A stretch of 64,000 bases of DNA from an uncultured Collinsella sp. (GTDB taxonomy: Bacteria; Actinomycetota; Coriobacteriia; Coriobacteriales; Coriobacteriaceae): the NCBI GenBank assembly GCA_934654795.1, contig CAKUGT010000001.1:80909-144908 (forward strand). Direction: 5' to 3'. Below, one piece after another: positions 25,547 to 33,519 of the stretch (positions within the stretch are counted from its first letter, which is position 1; the number at the start of each line of letters is the position of its first letter). Position numbers and translations under genes: made by a program. The notes beneath the pieces were generated by a model. It saw only the letters and a program-made list of their open reading frames with translations. It ran no database searches and had not been told where the DNA came from.

Positions 25547-26404
25547 GTGGAGACCAATATCCAAAAGATGCAAGTATTGCTCGAGACCGTGCGCGCCGGC
25601 AGCTTTACGCGTGCCGCTGAGCGCCTGAGCTATTCGCAGTCGGGCGTGAGTCGCATGGTGGGCGATCTTGAGGCCGACTGGGGTTTTAAGGTGCTCGATC
25701 GCAGTCGCGAGGGTGTGGTTCTTTCTGCTGACGGGCGGCAGGTCATGCCGGCTGTCGAGGCGCTCTGCGAGGAATTCGTTCGCTTGCAGCGACGCGTGGA
25801 TGAGATGCGTGGGCTCATGCGCGGCAAAATCTGCATCGGTACGTTTTCGAGCGTGGCGACCCACGTGCTGCCGCCGGTGATTGCTCGTTTTCGTGCCGAT
25901 TATCCAGACATTGATTACGAGTTGCTGATGGGCGACTATTCAGAGATTGAACAATGGGTGGCAGAGGGCCGCTGCGATCTGGGCTTTATCCCGCATGAGC
26001 CCCGAGAAAATGGCATGACGTCGCGGTCTTTGGTGCGCGACGAGTTGATGGCGGTAGTGCCGGCAGACTCTTTGCTTGCCACTGAAGAGGTCGTCTCTCT
26101 TGCCGATTTGGCCAACGAGCAGTTTATTCTGCTGGAACGCGGCACCGATGACGAGATTACGCCGCTGTTCCGTCGGGCGGGGCTGACCGTGCGCTCAAAG
26201 CTGTCGACCTGGGATGACTATGCGATTATGGCCATGGTCGAGGACGGCCTGGGCGTGAGCGTCCTTCCGGCGCTCATCTTGCGCCGCTGCCAGTTCAATG
26301 TCGCCATTCGTTCGCTCGAAGGACATCCCCATCGGCAGATCAACGCCATATATCGAACGGCCGATGTTTCACTTGCCGCCGCTCGATTCATTGAATACCT
26401 CTAA
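25547..26404 (+). CDS. LysR-family regulator, divergent to the EamA exporter
   Basis: 285 residues from the GTG at 25547, which has AAAGGTGGGG upstream; an in-frame ATG at 25505 would add 14 residues but has no ribosome site. The N-terminus is a winged helix ('LLETVRAGSFTRAAERLSYSQSGVSRMVGDLE' in pattern), and residues 90-285 form the periplasmic-binding-like effector domain, with 'GTFSSVATHVLPPVI' at its start and 'MVEDGLGVSVLP' late. It probably controls the divergently transcribed EamA exporter and itself. The effector is unknown. Confidence 0.88.
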   Translation: METNIQKMQVLLETVRAGSFTRAAERLSYSQSGVSRMVGDLEADWGFKVLDRSREGVVLSADGRQVMPAVEALCEEFVRLQRRVDEMRGLMRGKICIGTFSSVATHVLPPVIARFRADYPDIDYELLMGDYSEIEQWVAEGRCDLGFIPHEPRENGMTSRSLVRDELMAVVPADSLLATEEVVSLADLANEQFILLERGTDDEITPLFRRAGLTVRSKLSTWDDYAIMAMVEDGLGVSVLPALILRRCQFNVAIRSLEGHPHRQINAIYRTADVSLAAARFIEYL

Positions 26405-26464
26405 ATGAGCGCACGCCGTTGACGCTTTGGGATAAATCTCGAGGTTTGGCTCATTTTATTTTTG

Positions 26465-26546
26465 AAATTGAACTTTCAAATGAGGTGCCGCGCTATACTG
26501 CTTGCTAAATTGAACCCTGGTTCAATTCGTGTTCTATAAATTGAAC
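26465..26546. promoter_or_regulatory. Repeated TTGAAC operator and promoter of the XRE-aminotransferase gene
   Basis: AAATTGAAC occurs three times (26465-26473, 26507-26515, 26538-26546), and the middle copy is half of a perfect palindrome AATTGAACC-CT-GGTTCAATT at 26508-26527. TATACT at 26494-26499 is a good -10 box, so the palindrome sits at the expected transcription start. Autoregulation by the encoded HTH domain is a natural reading. Confidence 0.6.
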
Positions 26547-26567
26547 TTTGCCAGCAAGGAGGTTCCT

Positions 26568-28088
26568 GTGGCCCAAGAGACGTTTAGCGATCGCCTGCGA
26601 CAGACTATGTCCGATCGCGACGTTCGCCAGTCGGACGTAATCCGCGCATCGGAGATGCTCGGTAAAAAACTCGGCAAGAGTCAGATGAGCCAATATGTGA
26701 GCGGCAAGACGATTCCGCGGCGCGATGTGGCAGAGCTGCTCGCCCGTATTTTGGAGGTCGATGTTACCTGGCTGCTCGCCGGTGACGCCGACCAAGGCGA
26801 GGAATCATCTCCCCGCAACGATTCCAAGCCCGAACCCCATCCCTCAGCTCAAATTGCAAGGAGCGCCACCATGCGTACTTTTTCTAAATCCACCAAGCTC
26901 GATAACGTCCTGTATGACGTGCGCGGTCCCGTCGTCGACGAGGCCGCCCGTATGGAGGACGAGGGCGAGCGCATCCTCAAGCTCAATATCGGCAACCCGG
27001 CGCCCTTCGGTTTCCGCACGCCCGATGAGGTCATCAAGGACATGCGCCAGCAGCTGCCCGACTGCGAAGGCTATTCCAACTCGCGTGGCCTGTTCTCCGC
27101 GCGCAAGGCGATCATGCAGTATTCGCAGATCAAGGGCTTGCCCAACGTTCAGATGGAGCATATCTACACAGGCAACGGCGTATCCGAGCTCATTCAGCTT
27201 TCGATGAACGCGCTGCTCGACAATGGCGACGAGATTCTGATCCCCAGCCCCGACTATCCGCTCTGGACGGCGTGCGCAACCCTTGCCGGCGGTCATCCCG
27301 TACATTATTTGTGTGATGAGCAAGCGGATTGGTATCCCGACCTGGAGGATATGGAGTCCAAGATCACGAGCGCGACCAAAGCCCTCGTCATCATCAACCC
27401 CAACAACCCCACGGGTTCCGTCTATCCGCGCGAGGTGCTCGAGGGCATCGTCGAGGTTGCACGCAGGCATCAGCTGATGATCTTTGCCGATGAGATCTAC
27501 GACCGCCTGTGCATGGACGGCTACGAGCACGTCTCGATTGCCTCGCTCGCCCCCGACCTACCCTGCGTTACCTTTAGCGGTCTGTCCAAGTCGCACATGA
27601 TCGCGGGCTATCGTATTGGCTGGATGGTGCTTTCGGGCAACCAGCGCTGCATGAGCGACTTCATCATGGGCATCAACATGCTCTCCAACATGCGCCTGTG
27701 CTCCAACGTGCCGGCTCAGTCGATCGTTCAGACGGCGCTCGGTGGCCATCAGTCCGTCAACGACTACATCCGCCCCGGCGGCCGTGTCTACGAGCAGCGC
27801 AACTTTGTGTATGAGGCGCTCAACAAGATTGACGGCATCTCGGTGGTCAAGCCCCGTGCGGCGTTCTACATCTTCCCCAAGATGGATGTGAAGAAGTTCA
27901 ACATTACCGATGACGAGCAGTTCGCCCTTGACCTGCTGCACGAGAAGAAGATCCTGATCACGCGCGGCGGCGGCTTTAACTGGGCTGAGCCCGACCACTT
28001 CCGTATCGTGTACCTGCCGCGCATGGAAGTGCTCAAAGAGTCCCTCGAAGATCTCGCCGACTTTTTTGACCATTACCGTCAATCATAA
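26568..28088 (+). CDS. XRE-type HTH domain fused to a PLP aminotransferase (AlaA-like)
   Basis: 506 residues. Residues 1-75 are an XRE/Cro-type helix-turn-helix ('FSDRLRQTMSDRDVRQSDVIRAS' to 'VTWLLAGD'); a 30-residue linker follows, then a fold-type I aminotransferase of about 400 residues resembling AlaA (glutamate-pyruvate type). Landmarks are 'LNIGNPAPFGF', 'PSPDYPLW', 'INPNNPTGS', 'FADEIYDRL', the PLP lysine in 'SGLSKSHMIAGYRIGW', and 'FRIVYLPR'. The start is a GTG with a strong AAGGAGG five bases upstream. It is both enzyme and likely DNA binder, controlling its own promoter through the TTGAAC sites, perhaps in response to the aminotransferase substrate. A terminator follows. Confidence 0.92.
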   Translation: MAQETFSDRLRQTMSDRDVRQSDVIRASEMLGKKLGKSQMSQYVSGKTIPRRDVAELLARILEVDVTWLLAGDADQGEESSPRNDSKPEPHPSAQIARSATMRTFSKSTKLDNVLYDVRGPVVDEAARMEDEGERILKLNIGNPAPFGFRTPDEVIKDMRQQLPDCEGYSNSRGLFSARKAIMQYSQIKGLPNVQMEHIYTGNGVSELIQLSMNALLDNGDEILIPSPDYPLWTACATLAGGHPVHYLCDEQADWYPDLEDMESKITSATKALVIINPNNPTGSVYPREVLEGIVEVARRHQLMIFADEIYDRLCMDGYEHVSIASLAPDLPCVTFSGLSKSHMIAGYRIGWMVLSGNQRCMSDFIMGINMLSNMRLCSNVPAQSIVQTALGGHQSVNDYIRPGGRVYEQRNFVYEALNKIDGISVVKPRAAFYIFPKMDVKKFNITDDEQFALDLLHEKKILITRGGGFNWAEPDHFRIVYLPRMEVLKESLEDLADFFDHYRQS

Positions 28089-28111
28089 CGACAGAGATAG
28101 TTTGTCATTTA

Positions 28112-28147
28112 ACGGGCGGCCCGTAACAGATTCGGGTCGCCCGTTTT
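28112..28147 (+). terminator. Terminator of the XRE-aminotransferase gene
   Basis: ACGGGCGGCCCG pairs with CGGGTCGCCCGT around TAACAGATT, followed by TTTCTGTT. Confidence 0.85.
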
Positions 28148-28213
28148 CTGTTAAAGCTCGCGTTGTCGGCGTCTCGATCGTTTGGGTGAGTGGGGTTCGC
28201 GTGTGAACGGAAA

Positions 28214-28238
28214 ACTGTATTCCAAAATGGAATACAGT
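28214..28238. promoter_or_regulatory. Candidate operator of the amidohydrolase-PTS operon
   Basis: ACTGTATTCCA-AAA-TGGAATACAGT has perfect 11-base arms. It lies about 78 bases before the amidohydrolase start, the first gene of the operon; the T-N11-A spacing in it fits a LysR-type site, possibly for the LysR at 33520-34443. Confidence 0.55.
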
Positions 28239-28315
28239 GTGCTTCAACTGGAATTGATGTCCGTGTGTCCGCTTTTTTAGAATGTTCTCGACAAGATGAA
28301 AGGCGGTCCCCACCA

Positions 28316-29350
28316 ATGATTATCGATGCAAATTCCTACTGGTTTGACGAGCGCATCTTCCATGACGAGACACTCTGTGAACAGTTTTTGGCCGAGGTGC
28401 CCCGCGCTTACGACACCGAGGGCTACCTGACCGTAAGCCCCACGGGCAAGCGACAGATTGTGATCGAAAAGCCCGCTGGCTTCCCGGGCCTCAACTATAT
28501 CGAGGGAGACTACACCCTTGAGAAGCGTCTGGCAGACATGGACGAGGCGGGGGTCGATAAAGCGATTCTCAAACTCCCCGGCTGCCATGAGTGGATGTCA
28601 CTCGAGATGTGCCGGCGCTTCAACGACGGTATGGCCGCTGACGCAAAAGCGTCGAACGGTCGCTTGATACCGCTTGTCGCCGTGCCTCCCTTTGGCACCG
28701 AGGCGAACCTTGAGGAACTCGATCGCAGGCTCGACGAGGGTTTCGCGGGCGTGCAACTCTGCGCCCACTACGGCAAGCGCTATCTTGACGATCCGATCTT
28801 TTCGGGCTTTTTTGAGCGACTGAACGAACGCAGCGTCACCGTTTACGTGCACCATGTGCCCGTACCGGTCGAGCATACGTCGCTGCTCGCATACGACAAC
28901 CTGCGTCGCTCCTACGGCCGTTGCGTCGACCAGACCACGGTGATCGGTCGTGAAATCTTCAGCGACTTCTTCGAGCGTTATCCCAACGTCAAGATGGTCC
29001 ACTCCATGCTCGGTGGCGCTTATTTTGCGTTTAAGGAGATGCTGCTGCCGCACGGTCCCAAGCGTCCAGATGCCTCGGGTCGCTTCCAGACCGATACCGA
29101 GACGGTCTCCAAGCGTCTTGAGAACAACGTTTATTTCGACATGTCCCATGCTCAGCCCTGGGGCGAGACACTTCTTGCCTGTGCGGTTGAAGTCCTTGGT
29201 GCAGACCATATTGTCTTTGGTACGAGTTATCCCGTTAAACGCGAGTGGCTAACAGAGGGTGTCGCCTGCGTCCGCGCCACGGATTTAAGTGATACGGACA
29301 AGGACCTTATACTTGGCGGCACGGCACAGCGCCTGTACGGCATCGAGTGA
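28316..29350 (+). CDS. Amidohydrolase-2-family metal-dependent hydrolase
   Basis: 344 residues of the amidohydrolase_2 (PF04909) TIM-barrel group: 'MIIDANSYWFDERIF' at the N-terminus in place of the usual DxHxH (only the aspartate is evident), 'DMDEAGVDKAILKLPG', 'GFAGVQLCAHYG', a histidine pair in 'VYVHHVPVP', 'FFERYPNVKMVHSMLGG' and 'GADHIVFGTSYP'. Relatives are decarboxylases or hydrolases of aromatic and lactone substrates. The altered first metal motif may lower or change metal binding. It is the first of four genes in an operon with two ceramidase-like hydrolases and a PTS permease, so it probably works on a product of the imported sugar conjugate. AAAGGCGG lies before the start. Confidence 0.78.
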   Translation: MIIDANSYWFDERIFHDETLCEQFLAEVPRAYDTEGYLTVSPTGKRQIVIEKPAGFPGLNYIEGDYTLEKRLADMDEAGVDKAILKLPGCHEWMSLEMCRRFNDGMAADAKASNGRLIPLVAVPPFGTEANLEELDRRLDEGFAGVQLCAHYGKRYLDDPIFSGFFERLNERSVTVYVHHVPVPVEHTSLLAYDNLRRSYGRCVDQTTVIGREIFSDFFERYPNVKMVHSMLGGAYFAFKEMLLPHGPKRPDASGRFQTDTETVSKRLENNVYFDMSHAQPWGETLLACAVEVLGADHIVFGTSYPVKREWLTEGVACVRATDLSDTDKDLILGGTAQRLYGIE

Positions 29351-29376
29351 GCGACAGATAAAGGAGGGCGTTCGCC

Positions 29377-30645
29377 ATGGATAAGGGAGAGATGAAGGCC
29401 GGAGCCGCCCGGGTGGCCATTAACTTAGAGGACGTATTGCCGTTCGACGGTTTCGACGCACTCCGTCATGAAATTTTTGTCCGTGCCTTCGTGGTCGAAG
29501 GGATGGGGCGGCGCGCTTGCATCCTTTCACTTGAGGTTACCTCGATCGCTCCGGCCCTACTCGCCGATCTGCGTGAGGTTGTCAAGGATGTCTCCAATTG
29601 CGACGGCGCCTTTTCTTGGGTGGTCCCGACCCACACGTTTTCTGCGCCTCACGTGCGCACCCCTGGGCATCTGGCCGACACCGATGCCCGCGATCGAAAT
29701 GAGCGCTATCGTGCCGCGCTCATCGCCGCGACACGCGCGGCTGTTGAGCAGGCGGTTGCGGGCATTCGCTCTGTCACGCTCGCCTCGGCGGAGGGCCACT
29801 GTCCTGTGAACGTTAACCGCGACATTGAGACGCCGGCCGGCTGGTGGCTGGGAGTAGACCCCAAGGGGTTTGCCGACCACGCGATGCCCGTACTTGTCGC
29901 GAGGGATGCCGAGGGCGGGCTCGTTGCCATGCTTGCGACGGCTGATGTCCAGTCTTCCGTGCTCGACGGATCGCACGATTCTCAAGGGAAGCGCGTGGTG
30001 AGCGGGGACCTCTTTGGCTTTGCCGCCATGGCTCTCGAGCGCGAATTGGGCGGAGTCGTGTTGCTGCTGCCCGGTGCCGCGGGGGATCAGAGTCCGGCGG
30101 AGCGCGCCGTGACCGTTGCGTTTGATTCGACCGGGGCGAAGCAAACGTTAGATGCTCACGAGAGTGGATATCGCATGCTGCATCGACAGGGTCGCGTTCT
30201 GAGCGATGCGTTGATTGAGGCCGTCCGTGCGGCGCGTGAGGACGATGCCATCGGCGTCGATGCTCGCACGGTCGACGTCCTTTTGCCCGCCCAGACGCGC
30301 GCCGACTTCTGCTCATTGGCCCCGCATCGAACTTATGAGTTTCATGCGGCGGGCGAACAGCGTACGAGGGTCTATTTACTTCGGCTGGGAAATGCCGAGT
30401 TCGTTGGTATCCAGCCCGAGGTTTCGAGCTCGTTTGGCGCCGCCGTGCGCGCCGCCCGATTCTGCCCCGTGCTCTTTGCCACGCTTGTCAACGGAGGGCA
30501 GAAGTATCTGCCGGCCCCCGATGCGTACGAGAAAATCACCTATGAGGCCATGAACTCCGGCTTTGCCGCCGGTTCCCATGAGCGCCTCCTCCAAACCATC
30601 CTTGCCGCTTTAAACGCGGCGCGACAAAAAGGAGACCTTGCATGA
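29377..30645 (+). CDS. Neutral ceramidase-like hydrolase family protein
   Basis: 422 residues. It starts 'MKAGAARVAINLEDVLPFDGFD', similar to the opening of neutral/alkaline non-lysosomal ceramidase domains (PF04734): a G-A-A-x-V-x-I segment, then 'ILSLEVTSIAP' for the enzyme's first metal-loop region, 'VVPTHTFSAPHV' where the family has a T-H-x-H/T-H-T-H-S metal site, and 'LLLPGAAGDQSP' matching the G-A-A/C-G-D-xSP motif. No signal peptide, so it acts inside the cell, unlike true ceramidases. AAGGAGG precedes it, and its stop overlaps the start of the next, related gene by 4 bases. The true substrate is unknown; sphingolipid is unlikely for a cytosolic enzyme next to a PTS. Confidence 0.7.
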   Translation: MDKGEMKAGAARVAINLEDVLPFDGFDALRHEIFVRAFVVEGMGRRACILSLEVTSIAPALLADLREVVKDVSNCDGAFSWVVPTHTFSAPHVRTPGHLADTDARDRNERYRAALIAATRAAVEQAVAGIRSVTLASAEGHCPVNVNRDIETPAGWWLGVDPKGFADHAMPVLVARDAEGGLVAMLATADVQSSVLDGSHDSQGKRVVSGDLFGFAAMALERELGGVVLLLPGAAGDQSPAERAVTVAFDSTGAKQTLDAHESGYRMLHRQGRVLSDALIEAVRAAREDDAIGVDARTVDVLLPAQTRADFCSLAPHRTYEFHAAGEQRTRVYLLRLGNAEFVGIQPEVSSSFGAAVRAARFCPVLFATLVNGGQKYLPAPDAYEKITYEAMNSGFAAGSHERLLQTILAALNAARQKGDLA

Positions 30646-31760
30646 ATATCGGACATGCACGCCGCAAGATTACCCCGCAAGGCGACATCTATCTAATCGG
30701 ATACCGTAACCTCCCCAACCGTCTGGAGCCTGCGACAGGCGTCCATGACGACGTCTTCGCCAACGCGATTCTTTTCCAACAGGACGACCGCGAAGTTTTT
30801 CTCTTTAACGCCGATGTTCTCGAGTTTGAGGAGAGCATGGCCGAGGAGGTTAAGACGATGCTCGCCGAGCGCTACGGAATCGACCGTGATTGCGTTCTGC
30901 TCTCCGCGACGCACGACCACACTTCGATCGTCGCCTACCATCGCAGCTGGTGGACGGGAAAATTCAACGAGGACTACTATCGCTGGTTCCTCGATACCAT
31001 CTGTCAATGCTTCGAAGAGTGCCGCGCCAACGCGCGACCTGCGACCTGCCGCATGGGCAAAAAAGTCATCACCGGTTTCTACGACAACCGCATCATTCCC
31101 GGAGAGCTTGCCGACAATGAGGTTATCGTGGTGTCGTTCTTCGATGACGAAGGCAAATCGTTTGCGGGCTTTGTGAACTGGGCGGTGCATTCTGCCTGTG
31201 TCGGACCCGACTGCACGGAGCTCACGAGCGAACTCGCCGGTCTTACCGGCAAAAAGCTCGCTCAGAGTCTTGGTTACTATCCGGCCATGGTCGTCGGTGC
31301 TGCTGGCGACTGTAGCGACCGCAATTTTCGCCAGGGACGCGGCATTCCCGAGGTTGAGCGTGTTTCGACCGGTCTTGCCGAGGCGATTTCCCAGATCAAG
31401 CTCGATCGCGAGGTCGTTCTTGACCGCATCGAGCCTCAGACGTTCTATCACACCGTTGCCCATGACGACTTTTCGCTCACGCTTAAGTGTGCCGTCATCA
31501 GTTTGGGCGGCCTGCATCTCTTTGTGTTCCCGAGTGAGCTCGGCAGCGACCTGGGTATTCGCATGAAGCGCGAATGTCCGGTCGAGGGAATAGTTTGCGG
31601 TTACACCAACGGCTATTTCGAGTATTTCCTTCCGGCACGCGAGTACGGCCTCTCCTTTGAGACCGAGCGTACTCAGATTCCCCAGGGCGAACCGGAACGT
31701 CTGTGTGACAAGTTCTGCCAGACGACGAGACTTCTCGGCGCAGCAGATTCGCGTCTGTAG
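30642..31760 (+). CDS. Second neutral ceramidase-like hydrolase family protein
   Basis: 372 residues, a distant relative of the upstream gene. 'NIGHARRKITPQGDIYLIGY' at the N-terminus, 'LFNADVLEFEE', 'LLSATHDHTSIVAYH' (the THDHTS zinc-ligand motif of neutral ceramidases, here intact), 'FVNWAVHSACVG' with a further histidine, and 'VVGAAGDCSDRN' (GAAGDxS). Metal site and serine region therefore look functional. It is cytosolic with no signal. The 4-base ATGA overlap with the preceding gene suggests the two are made together and may form a heteromer. Its C-terminal 'EYFLPAREYGLSFE' is family-like. The reaction is unknown; amide or ester cleavage is the best guess. Confidence 0.72.
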   Translation: MNIGHARRKITPQGDIYLIGYRNLPNRLEPATGVHDDVFANAILFQQDDREVFLFNADVLEFEESMAEEVKTMLAERYGIDRDCVLLSATHDHTSIVAYHRSWWTGKFNEDYYRWFLDTICQCFEECRANARPATCRMGKKVITGFYDNRIIPGELADNEVIVVSFFDDEGKSFAGFVNWAVHSACVGPDCTELTSELAGLTGKKLAQSLGYYPAMVVGAAGDCSDRNFRQGRGIPEVERVSTGLAEAISQIKLDREVVLDRIEPQTFYHTVAHDDFSLTLKCAVISLGGLHLFVFPSELGSDLGIRMKRECPVEGIVCGYTNGYFEYFLPAREYGLSFETERTQIPQGEPERLCDKFCQTTRLLGAADSRL

Positions 31761-31953
31761 ACCTGATTGCGTGACATGGGCTAATGAGGCTCGCTGCCAT
31801 GTGATCGGCATCTTCCATCTTCTCTGCCGTTTCCTATCCCGGGCGTACGTGCGTCCGCGGATTTCAAAGGGGGAAGTGGGTTCCTTGCCCTCCCACGTCG
31901 ACTACGGAGGCCTGAAATCTACGCTATGCCCCGCTCAGAAAAAGGAGAATTCC

Positions 31954-33396
31954 ATGAAATACCAGAAGCTTTGCGATGAAATCATCACAAAGGTCGGTGG
32001 TCGAGACAATGTGTTAGACGTGAGCCACTGCATTACGCGTCTCCGCTTCCACCTCAAGGATGAATCGCTCGCCCAGACCAATGAACTTAAGGCGACGAAG
32101 GGCGTCGTTGACGTCATCCAGGCCGGCGGACAGTATCAGGTCGTGATTGGTGCCACTGTCGAGGCCGTCTACAACGACCTTGTTCAGATTGGCGGGTTCG
32201 ACTCCAAACCCGCACTCGATATCGATGAGGGCGACGACGTCAAAAAGGGCGATCCATTCTCGCGTCTGCTCGCCATCATTTCCGAGATTCTGCAGCCGGT
32301 TCTTGGCGTGCTTATGGCCGGTGGCTTTATCAAGTCGATGCTCGCGCTCTGCACGGTTGCCGGTTGGCTTGCCAAGGACAGCAATACGTATGTGACGCTC
32401 TCGGCAATCGGAGATTCGGTCTTCTATTACTTTCCGCTAATCATTGGCTGGACGTCGGCCAAGAAGTTCGGACTTAAGCCCGTTATGGGAATGGCGCTCG
32501 GCGGTATCCTCGTCTACCCGACGCTCGTTGCCCTTATGGGCGGAGATCCGCTCTACACGCTCGGCGCCGGTACGGTCTTCGAGTCCAATGTCTACGGTGA
32601 TATTTTTGGCATCCCGCTGATCATGCAGAATTACTCATCGACGATTCTGCCTGCGATCTTTATCGTCTGGATTGCCTCCAAGGTGCACAAGGCCCTTTCT
32701 AACGCGCTGCCCGCGCTTGTGAGCTCGTTCTTCTCCAACATCCTGACGCTCCTCATTTGCGGCATCCTTGGCCTGCTTGTGGTCGGTCCAGTCATGACGG
32801 TCCTCTCCAACATCGTTGCCCAGATCATCTTGATGCTCATCAACTTCCAGCCCGCCATCGCCGGCTTCGTCATCGGCACGTTCTGGAGCCTGCTCGTCAT
32901 GTTCGGCCTGCACTGGGGTATCATCCCGCTGTGGTTTCTCGATGTCGCAACCTACGGCTATGACCTCATTAACCCGCTCGTGTATGCAGGCGGTTGTGCC
33001 ATCGCCGGTGCTGTGCTTGGCATGGTCATCCGAACCAAGGATTCCGAGGAAAATGCTGCCGTCAACATTCCCGCCCTTGTCTCTTCGATTTTCGGTGTCA
33101 ACGAGCCTGCGCTTTACGCCATCTTGCTGCCGCGTAAGCGCCTTATGTGGGTAACCTTTATTTCCGCTGGTGTAGGCGGCGCCATCGCCGGCCTCATGGG
33201 TGCCAAACTCTATGCCTTCGGTGCCTCCGGCCCGCTCGGTTTCCCGAGCTTTATTAACCCTGCCGGCATCGACACGGGCTTTATCGGCCTTGTCATCTCC
33301 GGTGTGGTCGCTTTCGTTCTGGCTCTTGTCGCCGCTATGGTGATCGGTACCAGGAAGGACGAGGGCGGTAAGGCGCTCAACATCTCGGTGGACTAG
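31954..33396 (+). CDS. PTS EIIBC permease, beta-glucoside/sucrose type, without EIIA
   Basis: 480 residues. Residues 1-85 form an EIIB domain with the phosphorylated cysteine in 'SHCITRLRFHLKD', and from about 105 the EIIC part has ten hydrophobic helices with 'IISEILQPVLGVLMAGG', 'SNVYGDIFGIP', 'VMFGLHWGIIPLWF' and 'SIFGVNEPALYAILLP', the family's glutamate-bearing NEPALYG-like loop. It imports and phosphorylates a sugar or glycoside using a phosphate carried by an EIIA supplied from elsewhere, because no EIIA domain is fused or nearby. AAAGGAG precedes the ATG. The 193-base gap before it holds no gene. As the fourth gene of the operon it presumably delivers the substrate for the three hydrolases. 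Confidence 0.9.
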   Translation: MKYQKLCDEIITKVGGRDNVLDVSHCITRLRFHLKDESLAQTNELKATKGVVDVIQAGGQYQVVIGATVEAVYNDLVQIGGFDSKPALDIDEGDDVKKGDPFSRLLAIISEILQPVLGVLMAGGFIKSMLALCTVAGWLAKDSNTYVTLSAIGDSVFYYFPLIIGWTSAKKFGLKPVMGMALGGILVYPTLVALMGGDPLYTLGAGTVFESNVYGDIFGIPLIMQNYSSTILPAIFIVWIASKVHKALSNALPALVSSFFSNILTLLICGILGLLVVGPVMTVLSNIVAQIILMLINFQPAIAGFVIGTFWSLLVMFGLHWGIIPLWFLDVATYGYDLINPLVYAGGCAIAGAVLGMVIRTKDSEENAAVNIPALVSSIFGVNEPALYAILLPRKRLMWVTFISAGVGGAIAGLMGAKLYAFGASGPLGFPSFINPAGIDTGFIGLVISGVVAFVLALVAAMVIGTRKDEGGKALNISVD

Positions 33397-33416
33397 TCTG
33401 TCTGCACACTTTAACT

Positions 33417-33457
33417 AAATATGCCTCGGACGGTGACGTGCCGCCCGAGGCATATTT
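33417..33457. terminator. Bidirectional terminator after the PTS operon
   Basis: AAATATGCCTCGG at 33417-33429 pairs perfectly with CCGAGGCATATTT at 33445-33457, followed by GTGTTTTG. It lies between the converging PTS gene and LysR gene. Confidence 0.85.
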
Positions 33458-33519
33458 GTGTTTTGTGCCGTTGTCAGCGTGTTTGCGGACACAAGCCTGC
33501 GGTTGTGGAGCAACGGGGA

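Noticed and set aside
28316-31760. True sphingolipid ceramidase function for the two hydrolases
   Set aside because: Neither has a signal peptide and they are coupled to a sugar permease, so a sphingolipid substrate is unlikely; only the fold family is claimed.
31657-31953. An extended PTS start overlapping the second ceramidase-like gene
   Set aside because: A clear AAAGGAG site precedes the ATG at 31954, which is where EIIB begins in the family.
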